Shown here: positions 1-5,441 of the stretch, one piece after another
Numbering within the stretch: the stretch's first letter is position 1
Layout: each line of letters starts with the position of its first letter
Origin: Bacillota bacterium
GTDB taxonomy: Bacteria; Bacillota; UBA994
NCBI GenBank assembly: GCA_018725535.1
Contig: QLUS01000105.1
Coordinates: forward strand, 1 to 5,441
DNA: 5,441 nt
Reading direction: 5' to 3'
Program-made: the position numbers and the translations under genes
Notes under the pieces: generated by a model
What the model saw: the letters and a program-made list of their open reading frames with translations, nothing else
Database searches by the model: none
What the model was told of the DNA's origin: nothing

Positions 1-3000
1 ACGGCCTGTCTTCCGCTTTGTTTGTGATTTGCCCTTTGCCGCTTGTATCAACGAGGTATGCCTTCCATCCTTCATGGAACGACTCGCTGAACACCAGCCA
101 GAAAGGCTCCTGGGCATCCACGCTCACCTCATAGCGGGTAGGGTTGATCTTGCGGAAGTCCACCGTGGCCTTGGGCTCCTGAGGCACATAGGGCTTATTG
201 GCAATCTCCACCAGATCTACCTTGAAAGTCTTGCTTGGCATAATCTTCACCTCATGCAGCCCTTCTTTGAGGAGCACTCGGATGGATTCCGTCCAAAAGC
301 CGTCCCGTCCCAGGAGGTCCTCCCCAGCTTTGGCGTATAGCGGATATTCAATGCCATCTATTTTGATGGTCGCCACCGGCATATCAGCAAGAGTCGAGTC
401 TCGCAGGATTTCCTCTTTTCCCTGTTTGACAGGAAAGGCGTATTGATGGAAGACACTCGGGTCGGTTCTGCTGGGGACGGAAATGGCTGATTCAGAGTAG
501 AGCTGGAGATCTCCGAACTTGAAGGTGTAGCGGCCGGCCTCACCAGTGTTCTTGACGTCCAGTCCCCAGACTTTGTGAGGAATTAAGAAAAGGCGCACCA
601 GCTTAAGATCTTTCTTCTCTTTGTAATACTGATCAGGGAAGCGCTCCTTGGCTGCCTCGAAGAGATTGAGGCTGATCTGCATTTCCCCTTCGGCAGGGAC
701 CGAAGAGGCAAGGACGTAGCCATCGGTCTGGCCGTCGCCTGAGTAGTCGATCCCGAAAGCAGCATCGGCCGTCTGGACGGTGGGATCCGAAACTTTGTAG
801 GTGAAATTGAAGAACGGGTACTGCTCCAGGTCAACGCCCGGGAAGTCCCGAGCCATCAGAATGTACTCCTGCTCCTGGCTGTCGCCGTCGAAGTAGGCCT
901 TCAGCACCAGGTTTTTGCCTACCGTAGAGTACTCATACTGAGTGTTACCAATAGCCACGTCCTGCTCACTTCCCTTTCCCGTGACCTCGAAGCGCATGTC
1001 ATCCCATAGCTGGATACTCACCTCCCGCTCATCCCCATTTCCCAGTTCCTCATCCATCACCTGCGCCCCTTGGGGAGTATAGAGGACGACTTCGTTCTCG
1101 CCTGGCTTAAGAGTAACGTCCTCGATGGTCACAGTGCTCCATCCCGGGGGGTAGCGGGGCTCATATGGAGATCTACGCAAGTCTGAATGGAAGAACTCAC
1201 GGGCGATTTGCCCAAGGTCGCGGCGTCGTCGGTCATAGTGTGCCGGAATGTGGGTGGCCTGAGTCAACTGCCCATTGACTGCGATGTGGAGGTCTCGCTC
1301 CCGGATGGTAGTGACACGGAAGGTAAGAGTGCCTTGTAAAGACAAGGAGTTCGGGTTGAGGACGAGGAGCTTCATATTGTTTGTACCCCATCGCCACCCA
1401 CCATGGTGATCACGTTCTTCACCGTGCCAGTTGTTGGCATACAGCACAAAAGGTAGTTGCAGGCGCCCCGTTTCACGTTTCAGATTTAATTCTGAACCTG
1501 CAACTTGCAACCCGGAACCTGAAACAGACCAGTTCGCTAACTCCTTGCGCCATTGCGTCCGCTCCGGCAGCAGATACACATTGCTCTGCCAGACGCCCGG
1601 CGAGATCCGGGCTCGAAGGAGATATTCTTCCTCGTTGGGCACATAGAACGAGTCTCTTACTGCACTGGCCACGGTCGGTAGACGGCCTGGAGCTGGCGAT
1701 TCCGGGGTGAAGAGGTTGGCAATGCGGTATTCGGGGTCTTGAAGTATGGTCAGGACTTTGTTTGTGATCTCTTCCAACATGGGAACGGGGACAATAATGA
1801 TCTGTTCTACTTCGTCGCTGAGTCTGGGGACGACATAGGAGAACGTGTAGGCGCCGGCGGGCTTTTGGCCCTTAGGGACGTTGATTACCACTCGTCGCGG
1901 CTCGGCATTCCCCACCTCGTACCACTCCGCCTGCTCCCCGGCTTCCTGATGGGCGATGTTCCACGTAGGCCTCAGGGCCTTACCGCCACGGTAGATGATG
2001 ACCTTGGGCTCGGCATCCTTGGTGGTATACTCGGCGGGGACAAAGTCGGGTAGGGTGGTTTCGTACAGATCGTAGGCGAGGTTGCTTTGCTGGATGCGCT
2101 TCCAGTCCTTGAGGGGCTGGGGTCCTTGTTTCAGTAGCGTCAGTGTGTATTGCCCTGGTTGCAAGTAGAAGTTGCCGAAGTAGCGCCAGTCACGTGAGCT
2201 ACGCAGTAGGCGCAGCGTATCGTCCATCACGTCAGGTTGGATCAGCGATCCTTGCCCTGGAGACACGGACACCGCCGCAAGGTTTTGCCCCTCTCTCCCC
2301 TTCGCCAGGATGGCCAGCAGGGCTGTCTGGTCACTCACGTTGAAGGTATACTCATCAGCTAACAAGGTTGGACCGTTAGTGCCAAACTCTTCTCCTATCA
2401 GCGAGAGTATCATATTAGGTAGACTATCCCGATAGACTAGCAGTGCATCAGTCCCACCGAACAAACCCTCCACTCTCTTAGCTAACTCTTGCTTTAGTGA
2501 CATAGACTGACGGCTCCCGCTCGAGGGTACGCCAGGCCGGGTTTGGGCTCTCATAAATACTAGCGCAGGCGCATCTCTGGCCGCCTCGGTCATACTAACC
2601 GCGGGGAAAGCCGTGATGTCCCCTGTAACGTTAACACTATCCGAGGCCACATACAGGTGCGGGAGGGGCTCCGGCACCTCATATAGCCGCGTCTCGCCCT
2701 CGAAGGGAACAAAGCGGACACTGGGGATGTTCTCAACTAGCCGCTGATAGTAGTATAGGGGCTGGCCCTGGTGGATGTACACATCATCTTGAGAATCATA
2801 CGGCAGAATGATATATCTGACTGACAACAGGCGTAACAAGAGAGGGCTAAAGGGCTGGCTAAGGTAGGAAAAGACATAGCTAACCCAATCATTACGCGGG
2901 TCGCCTCGAAGTAATGGCGATAATACAGACGTACCCATATCTACCCCGACGAGAGCCGGGTGCTGACTGGAGTAGTAGCCGAACCGTTGATGGTAAGGAA

Positions 3001-4393
3001 GCCACAGGGTACGGAAGAAGTCGGGCTGGGGATGCAAAAGGACCTCCAGCCGACTGTACTCTTCCGGCACCGGCCGAGGGTCATAGATAAGCGAATAGCG
3101 CAAAGTACTAACTGGCTGGACAGGAAAAATGATGAGCCAAGCCAGAATGGCACCGAGGACCAAACCCACCCGGGCCAAGCGCGAACTGGAACCTGGCCGC
3201 TGGGCGGTCCAGGTCGCGTAGCGGTTCGCAAGCTGATCTACCAAGTATCCAACAAGCGCCGCGTATGATAGTGCCACTGGCATAAACCACTTGCTGGGGT
3301 CGCGGAACATGTCAAACCCAGGCACTTTCTGGAAGAGCCAGACATAGACCTCACCCGCCGGCGGCTGCGACCCTTTCACCAAGAACGAGAACACTAGAGC
3401 GCCCAGCGCAAAAAACGTGAGTGCGCGCGAGCGCTGCCGAAATAGCAGGGCCCCGAACGCCAACATGGGCAACAACAAGAACTGCGGATTGAGCGGGTTT
3501 ACCACACCGGGGCGCCCCCAAAAGGCGTGCTGTAGCCCCAAACTGTGCAGTAAGGTCATGTAGCTTAGAGCTCGTACCCACGCAGGATCATCATATCCTC
3601 TTGGGAGGAGAGGGACAGCTGTACCACTTGCGTAATCAAAGACGAGTGGAATGAGCCAGTAGGCATTGAGCACCACTACCACCATCCCTCCCACTACCAA
3701 TGGCTTGCCGAGCCGCCATAGACTGTGGCGGCTTACGAGCCCTGATGTTATCAGAAAATATAGGAGATACAGACCGCAAAAGAGAGTGGTCACATAGAAG
3801 ATGCGCACATCATAGACCATCTGCAGAGAGGCGGCCAGTCCAAGCAACAGTCCGGCGCGAGCGAAGGGCCTTTCGACCGTCCGGACAAAGACTGCTACTA
3901 CCAATGGTCCCAAGACTTGTGCCATGCCGACAGTTAGCTGACCTGCAATAAAGAACATGTAAGTGTTCAGGGAGAACACCAGAATCACCGCTGCAGCGCC
4001 GCTACGACGATACCCAAGAGTCCGAGCTAGATACCACGGCGATGTCACCGAAAGTAGCACAAATGGATAAAACCAAAGCAAGCGTTCAATGACGGAGTAA
4101 TCCAAATGAAGAGCCTGGGACAGAACTCTCTGAAGCATCAGTATAGGGAAGAGCGGAGCGCTGATAATTCGATATGCGCCCAGGCCAGTGTCGCTGCCCC
4201 ACAGTGTGGGTGTGAAGTCCGCCAGGGTAGCCTTGGTAAGGTACAACCAATCGCCCCAAGTGATAGCTCCAGGCAAAAACCAACGCCAATAAACCAGACC
4301 GACGGCACAGAAGGCCAGCAGCAGAATGGCTCTCCCCACGCTGGTCCGCGGCGTGGATGAATTAGTTCTTTCTGGTGTTTGTCTCTTGGCCAT
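1..4393 (-). CDS. Giant membrane glycosyltransferase, GT-C fold, AftD/YfhO-like, with long extracytoplasmic tail (partial, 3' end outside window)
   Basis: I translated the frame codon by codon from ATG 4393 to base 2: 1464 codons, no stop, so the protein runs off the left edge. Residues 1-21 are basic. TM1 (about 22-40) is followed by Trp46-Gly47-Asp48, placed where GT-C enzymes carry their catalytic or metal-binding acidic residue. Further hydrophobic stretches lie near 103-122, 131-150, 152-170, 198-217, 231-253, 303-318, 323-340, 369-387 and 406-424. FRDPSKW is at 363-369. Residues 425-1464 are predicted extracytoplasmic, beginning with a YfhO-like segment (LLSVRYIILP, 522-531) and continuing as several beta-rich domains. 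Known AftD proteins are about 1400 residues with the same order of parts and transfer arabinofuranose from a polyprenyl donor. Here sugar and acceptor are unknown. ATG 4393 is the only start codon between the upstream in-frame stop (4409-4411) and GTG 4339. The gene overlaps its upstream neighbour by 32 bases. The reading frame and membrane nature are near certain; the family assignment is likely but rests on recalled motifs. Confidence 0.88.
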   Translation of the reverse strand, partial: MAKRQTPERTNSSTPRTSVGRAILLLAFCAVGLVYWRWFLPGAITWGDWLYLTKATLADFTPTLWGSDTGLGAYRIISAPLFPILMLQRVLSQALHLDYSVIERLLWFYPFVLLSVTSPWYLARTLGYRRSGAAAVILVFSLNTYMFFIAGQLTVGMAQVLGPLVVAVFVRTVERPFARAGLLLGLAASLQMVYDVRIFYVTTLFCGLYLLYFLITSGLVSRHSLWRLGKPLVVGGMVVVVLNAYWLIPLVFDYASGTAVPLLPRGYDDPAWVRALSYMTLLHSLGLQHAFWGRPGVVNPLNPQFLLLPMLAFGALLFRQRSRALTFFALGALVFSFLVKGSQPPAGEVYVWLFQKVPGFDMFRDPSKWFMPVALSYAALVGYLVDQLANRYATWTAQRPGSSSRLARVGLVLGAILAWLIIFPVQPVSTLRYSLIYDPRPVPEEYSRLEVLLHPQPDFFRTLWLPYHQRFGYYSSQHPALVGVDMGTSVLSPLLRGDPRNDWVSYVFSYLSQPFSPLLLRLLSVRYIILPYDSQDDVYIHQGQPLYYYQRLVENIPSVRFVPFEGETRLYEVPEPLPHLYVASDSVNVTGDITAFPAVSMTEAARDAPALVFMRAQTRPGVPSSGSRQSMSLKQELAKRVEGLFGGTDALLVYRDSLPNMILSLIGEEFGTNGPTLLADEYTFNVSDQTALLAILAKGREGQNLAAVSVSPGQGSLIQPDVMDDTLRLLRSSRDWRYFGNFYLQPGQYTLTLLKQGPQPLKDWKRIQQSNLAYDLYETTLPDFVPAEYTTKDAEPKVIIYRGGKALRPTWNIAHQEAGEQAEWYEVGNAEPRRVVINVPKGQKPAGAYTFSYVVPRLSDEVEQIIIVPVPMLEEITNKVLTILQDPEYRIANLFTPESPAPGRLPTVASAVRDSFYVPNEEEYLLRARISPGVWQSNVYLLPERTQWRKELANWSVSGSGLQVAGSELNLKRETGRLQLPFVLYANNWHGEERDHHGGWRWGTNNMKLLVLNPNSLSLQGTLTFRVTTIRERDLHIAVNGQLTQATHIPAHYDRRRRDLGQIAREFFHSDLRRSPYEPRYPPGWSTVTIEDVTLKPGENEVVLYTPQGAQVMDEELGNGDEREVSIQLWDDMRFEVTGKGSEQDVAIGNTQYEYSTVGKNLVLKAYFDGDSQEQEYILMARDFPGVDLEQYPFFNFTYKVSDPTVQTADAAFGIDYSGDGQTDGYVLASSVPAEGEMQISLNLFEAAKERFPDQYYKEKKDLKLVRLFLIPHKVWGLDVKNTGEAGRYTFKFGDLQLYSESAISVPSRTDPSVFHQYAFPVKQGKEEILRDSTLADMPVATIKIDGIEYPLYAKAGEDLLGRDGFWTESIRVLLKEGLHEVKIMPSKTFKVDLVEIANKPYVPQEPKATVDFRKINPTRYEVSVDAQEPFWLVFSESFHEGWKAYLVDTSGKGQITNKAEDRP
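59..145 (-). other. Conserved C-terminal tail motif of the large protein (residues 1417-1445)
   Basis: The segment starts NPTRYEVSV and ends SESFHEGWKA. The pattern Pro-x-x-Tyr-x-Val, then Phe-x-Glu-Ser-aromatic, then Trp-x-Ala is a familiar closing domain of YfhO-like and GT-C membrane proteins. In those proteins it is followed by a further beta hairpin and a final membrane helix. The upstream gene remnant has the matching segment at 4614-4700: 10 of 29 aligned residues are identical without gaps, counted by hand. This suggests that the true end of the large protein is roughly 60-120 residues beyond the left edge. Confidence 0.6.
491..976 (-). other. Laminin-G/CBM-like domain with EF-hand-like acidic loop, residues about 1140-1301
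   Basis: A strand-rich stretch runs from DVAIGNTQYEYS to FGDLQLYSE. Near its centre is D1216-Y-S-G-D1220-G-Q-T-D1224, an Asp-x-Ser-Gly-Asp-Gly-x-x-Asp pattern like the calcium loops of EF-hand, FG-GAP and thrombospondin type-3 repeats. Many beta-sandwich carbohydrate-binding modules hold a structural calcium, which would suit an extracytoplasmic place. One acidic loop alone does not identify a family. The fold name is a guess from strand spacing and from the closing 'YTFKFGDLQLY' strand, which is common at the end of such modules. Confidence 0.45.
989..1441 (-). other. Beta-sandwich domain with Trp-rich entry, residues about 985-1135
   Basis: The segment opens with YANNWHGEE and GGWRWG (Trp989, Trp1000, Trp1002), followed by alternating beta strands (KLLVLNP, GTLTFRVTTI, DLHIAVNG). 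A second half reads WSTVTIEDVTLKPGENEVVLY and ends with REVSIQLWDDMRFEV. The plan 'aromatic entry, RW, strand, short Asn-Gly turn, Lys-Pro-Gly-Glu-Asn, strand' is typical of carbohydrate-binding-like beta sandwiches attached to large GT-C enzymes. The Trp, His and Arg residues at the entry could contact sugar. A basic run HYDRRRRDLG lies in the middle. Domain limits are by eye and sugar binding is inference. Confidence 0.5.
1470..1529. repeat. Degenerate heptanucleotide repeat with inverted arm, inside the large gene
   Basis: On the plus strand, four units of consensus AACCTGN follow each other at 1495-1522 (AACCTGC, AACTTGC, AACCCGG, AACCTGA), with a weaker AACAGAC after them. Two units of opposite sense, GTTTCAC and GTTTCAG, lie at 1470-1483. 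The arms give a perfect 6-base stem, TTCAGA (1479-1484) with TCTGAA (1491-1496) around loop TTTAAT, and a wider pair GTTTCAG (1477-1483) with CTGAAAC (1519-1525). On the coding strand the 60 bases span residues 956-975, a Ser/Gly/Leu-rich stretch between LANW and GRLQLPF. The frame is kept. It looks like a small intergenic-type repeat caught in a coding sequence. Confidence 0.5.
3122..4393 (-). other. GT-C membrane module of the large glycosyltransferase (residues 1-424)
   Basis: This part carries the predicted catalytic machinery. TM1 leads into an outside loop with Trp46-Gly47-Asp48 and then LWGSDTGLG (64-72), which resembles the equivalent stretch of AftD as I remember it (LWNSD...G). A conserved-looking ASLQMVYDVR (188-197) lies before a helix pair, and the segment YWLIPLVFDYASG (245-257) begins a long outside loop that reaches about residue 300. 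FRDPSKW (363-369) precedes the penultimate helix; related GT-C and YfhO-type proteins have a similar Phe-Arg-x-Pro-x-Lys segment there. By analogy the lipid-linked sugar donor would bind between the helices, with Asp48 at the active site. Helix borders were judged by eye. The catalytic role of Asp48 is inferred from position only. Confidence 0.7.
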
Positions 4394-4394
4394 G

Positions 4395-4399
4395 TCCTC
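4395..4399 (-). promoter_or_regulatory. GAGGA, poorly spaced ribosome-binding-like sequence before ATG 4393
   Basis: The minus strand reads CGAGGAC-ATG, so only one base separates GAGGA from the start codon, closer than the usual 5-9. Initiation at the large gene may therefore depend on ribosomes arriving from the overlapping upstream frame, which ends 32 bases inside it. No better-placed motif precedes GTG 4339, the next in-frame alternative start. Confidence 0.3.
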
Positions 4400-5100
4400 G
4401 TATTGCCATTAAGCGCACGTGCCGGTACATGCGAGCTTGTCGAAAAGCCAACGCCGAGGCTATCCCGAATAGCGGGATAGGCACAAGGGTCACGAAGGCT
4501 AGGGATAAGCGATAAACCGTATCCGGTTGATGCTGGACAATGAAATCATAAGTGCCGGCGGAAAAGAAGTAGCCGTTAGCGTAGTAATCTACAACAAAAG
4601 GCTTGCGTCCTCCCGCGTCCCAGTAAGGGCTGTAGGACTCACGAAACGCCAATACTCCATCGCTGGGTGCCTCCAGATGGACGCGATAGTGAGCCGGATG
4701 CAGCTTCTCGTATTGTATCACAGCCTCAGAGGGTGACGACCCTGTGACCACACCTACAGGTCTTAGAATTATTGTACCATCGGACAGGCGCGTACTAACA
4801 TACTCGCGACCGAAGGTAGTAAGTTTTGACAAGGTCTCAGCACCCAGATAGATAGGCTCAGGTGTGCCTAGCTCTAGCGCATAAGTGCTCCCCTGGGCTG
4901 TACCTTCAAAGTTCACGCGAGTGAGATTGATACCAAACTCCGGACCGTCCCGATCCTCAATCTCGATTCTCACTCCTACCTGTTGTTTACCCCAGACGTA
5001 TGTTGATATGTCAGCGCTATCGGGGTGCTTGTCTTCAACACGGTCGTCACCTACCTGCTGCCACCCCTTATCGCCTTGGACATAGAGACGCAGCCGCCGC

Positions 5101-5109
5101 TCAGGGTTT
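5101..5109 (-). other. Frame-change site AAA-CCC-TGA
   Basis: On the minus strand, the upstream frame reads CTC AAA CCC TGA and stops. Skipping one base makes it read CCT/GAG CGG CGG, giving a smooth ...LWLKP-ERRLRLYV.... The observed DNA therefore has one base too many in the A3C3 run, or the ribosome must slip +1 on CCC at a UGA. CCC-UGA is the same kind of site as the prfB CUU-UGA shift, and a CCC-UGA shift has been described in a Listeria phage. I see no strong Shine-Dalgarno-like stimulator just upstream, so an indel is the simpler reading. Confidence 0.6.
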
Positions 5110-5380
5110 GAGCCATAGCGTGTCCCACTGCACCTGTAGGCTCTGAAGTGGCTCAGTGCTGTCCAACCGGTACTCCACTTGGTAGATGCCTGGTGTGCCA
5201 TCAGTTACAAGGACGTTGCCATAAGGTAACACGACAGACGTGAACCAATTGCCTTTAAGTTTGGCATAATCGGACCAGTGCGGATCATCGAAGTCGGTCT
5301 CATATTTGAAGGTATTACCCACAAAGTTGGTGCGTGCCAGCGACCGATCTCCAAGCGTAACCCGTAAGGGGTTGCCGAAA

Positions 5381-5407
5381 AATAAAGTTTACTTTTCACC
5401 CTTTATT
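5381..5407 (-). terminator. Weak A/T-rich hairpin followed by T-run
   Basis: The minus strand has AATAAAG (5401-5407) and CTTTATT (5381-5387), a perfect 7-base pair of arms with a 13-base loop, running into more T residues (5378-5382 is a T5 run). This is the shape of a factor-independent terminator, but the stem has only one G-C pair, so it would be weak. It lies where all three minus frames are closed (TAA 5403-5405, TGA 5396-5398, TAA 5389-5391), which fits a gene boundary. It may equally be chance in an A/T-rich patch. Confidence 0.2.
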
Positions 5408-5441
5408 GCTTGCTTTGGAGTTGACCTTGGAAAAATGGTAT

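Larger units (their letters stand above)
4362..5388 (-). pseudogene. Frameshifted 3' remnant of a tandem paralogue: extracytoplasmic tail domain with C-terminal membrane anchor
   Basis: Two overlapping frames join into one protein-like sequence of about 340 residues. Frame one runs 5388 to 5104, from TLFFGNPLRV to DTLWLKP, then TGA at 5101-5103. Frame two picks up at 5102 with ERRLRLYVQGD and ends at TAA 4362-4364. The first half looks like a beta-sandwich carbohydrate-binding-type domain (YETDFDDPHW, DGTPGIYQVEYRLD). The second half carries HPAHYRVHL, FRESYSPYWDA, YYANGYFFSAGTYDF, a membrane helix (about 4443-4508) and a basic cytoplasmic end. This is the tail layout expected for the large neighbour, so the two are probably tandem paralogues. 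The first ordinary start in frame one is GTG 5322, yet protein-like sequence extends 22 codons above it to the TAA at 5389-5391. No signal peptide or GT-C helices are seen. A remnant is most likely; sequencing error or recoding remain possible. Methionine-initiated ORFs from 5201 in frame two read about 33 residues of wrong-frame sequence first. Confidence 0.6.

Noticed and set aside
29..340. Open frame on the plus strand, and the other plus-strand frames at 1381-2053, 2960-3268, 3700-3951 and 4106-4360
   Set aside because: All lie opposite the unbroken 1464-codon minus-strand frame, whose translation shows clear membrane helices and domain motifs. The plus-strand products look like shadow sequence.
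2941..3581. Short minus-strand frames at 2941-3231, 3108-3290 and 3351-3581
   Set aside because: They are in other frames of the same minus-strand stretch that codes for the last helices and early tail of the large protein; no family features are seen.
5359..5373. AACCC-GTAAG-GGGTT hairpin
   Set aside because: The stem is only 5 bases with no T-run after it, and it sits in protein-like sequence; probably chance.
5205..5399. Minus-strand frame from GTG 5399 (MKSKLYFSATPYGL...) as a separate small gene
   Set aside because: Its sequence after the first seven or so codons is the wrong frame of the beta-domain remnant. Only the first few codons could matter, if the T5 run has lost a base.
5421..5426. 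TTGACC on the plus strand as a -35 promoter box
   Set aside because: The matching -10 region would fall beyond the window, and no plus-strand gene is visible; a single hexamer is not enough.
1..5441. CRISPR array, tRNA, rRNA or insertion-sequence ends
   Set aside because: I saw no regularly spaced direct repeats, no tRNA-like arms and no transposase-like frame. Nearly the whole window is accounted for by the two minus-strand coding regions.

Overview
The window holds essentially one very large minus-strand gene and the damaged tail of a related gene directly upstream of it. From 4393 down to base 1, one reading frame runs for 1464 codons without a stop and leaves the window on the left. Its first ~424 residues are a polytopic membrane module with the layout of a GT-C glycosyltransferase: a basic N-terminus, TM1, then a Trp-Gly-Asp in the first outside loop, about 11-12 helices in all, and an FRDPSKW motif near the end. 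The other 1040 or more residues look like a chain of extracytoplasmic mixed and beta-sandwich domains. The overall plan resembles the mycobacterial AftD arabinofuranosyltransferase family (DUF3367-type GT-C plus carbohydrate-binding modules) and the related YfhO-like membrane proteins. Substrate and linkage cannot be read from the sequence.

Upstream, 4362-5388 (minus) encodes about 340 residues of an extracytoplasmic domain. It ends with the same Pro-x-x-Tyr...Glu-Ser-aromatic...Trp tail motif that the large gene reaches at the left edge, followed by one C-terminal membrane helix and a basic cytoplasmic end. This upstream gene is broken. It has a frame change at a CCC-TGA site (5101-5106). 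Its 5' end has no convincing start, and all three minus-strand frames are closed between 5389 and 5405. It is best read as the remnant of a tandem paralogue. Less likely, it is an intact gene damaged by homopolymer sequencing errors, or one expressed by +1 frameshifting. The large gene starts inside the end of the remnant (32-base overlap), so the two were probably translated together.

Other features are a degenerate heptanucleotide repeat with an inverted arm, embedded in frame in the large gene (1470-1529), and an EF-hand-like acidic loop in a late domain. I see no RNA gene, CRISPR array, transposase or plus-strand gene. The organism is probably an environmental bacterium with moderate GC. 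Large GT-C proteins of this type in a non-actinobacterial composition would fit Chloroflexota or a similar uncultured lineage, but that is a guess. The locus fits cell-surface polysaccharide or glycoconjugate assembly.
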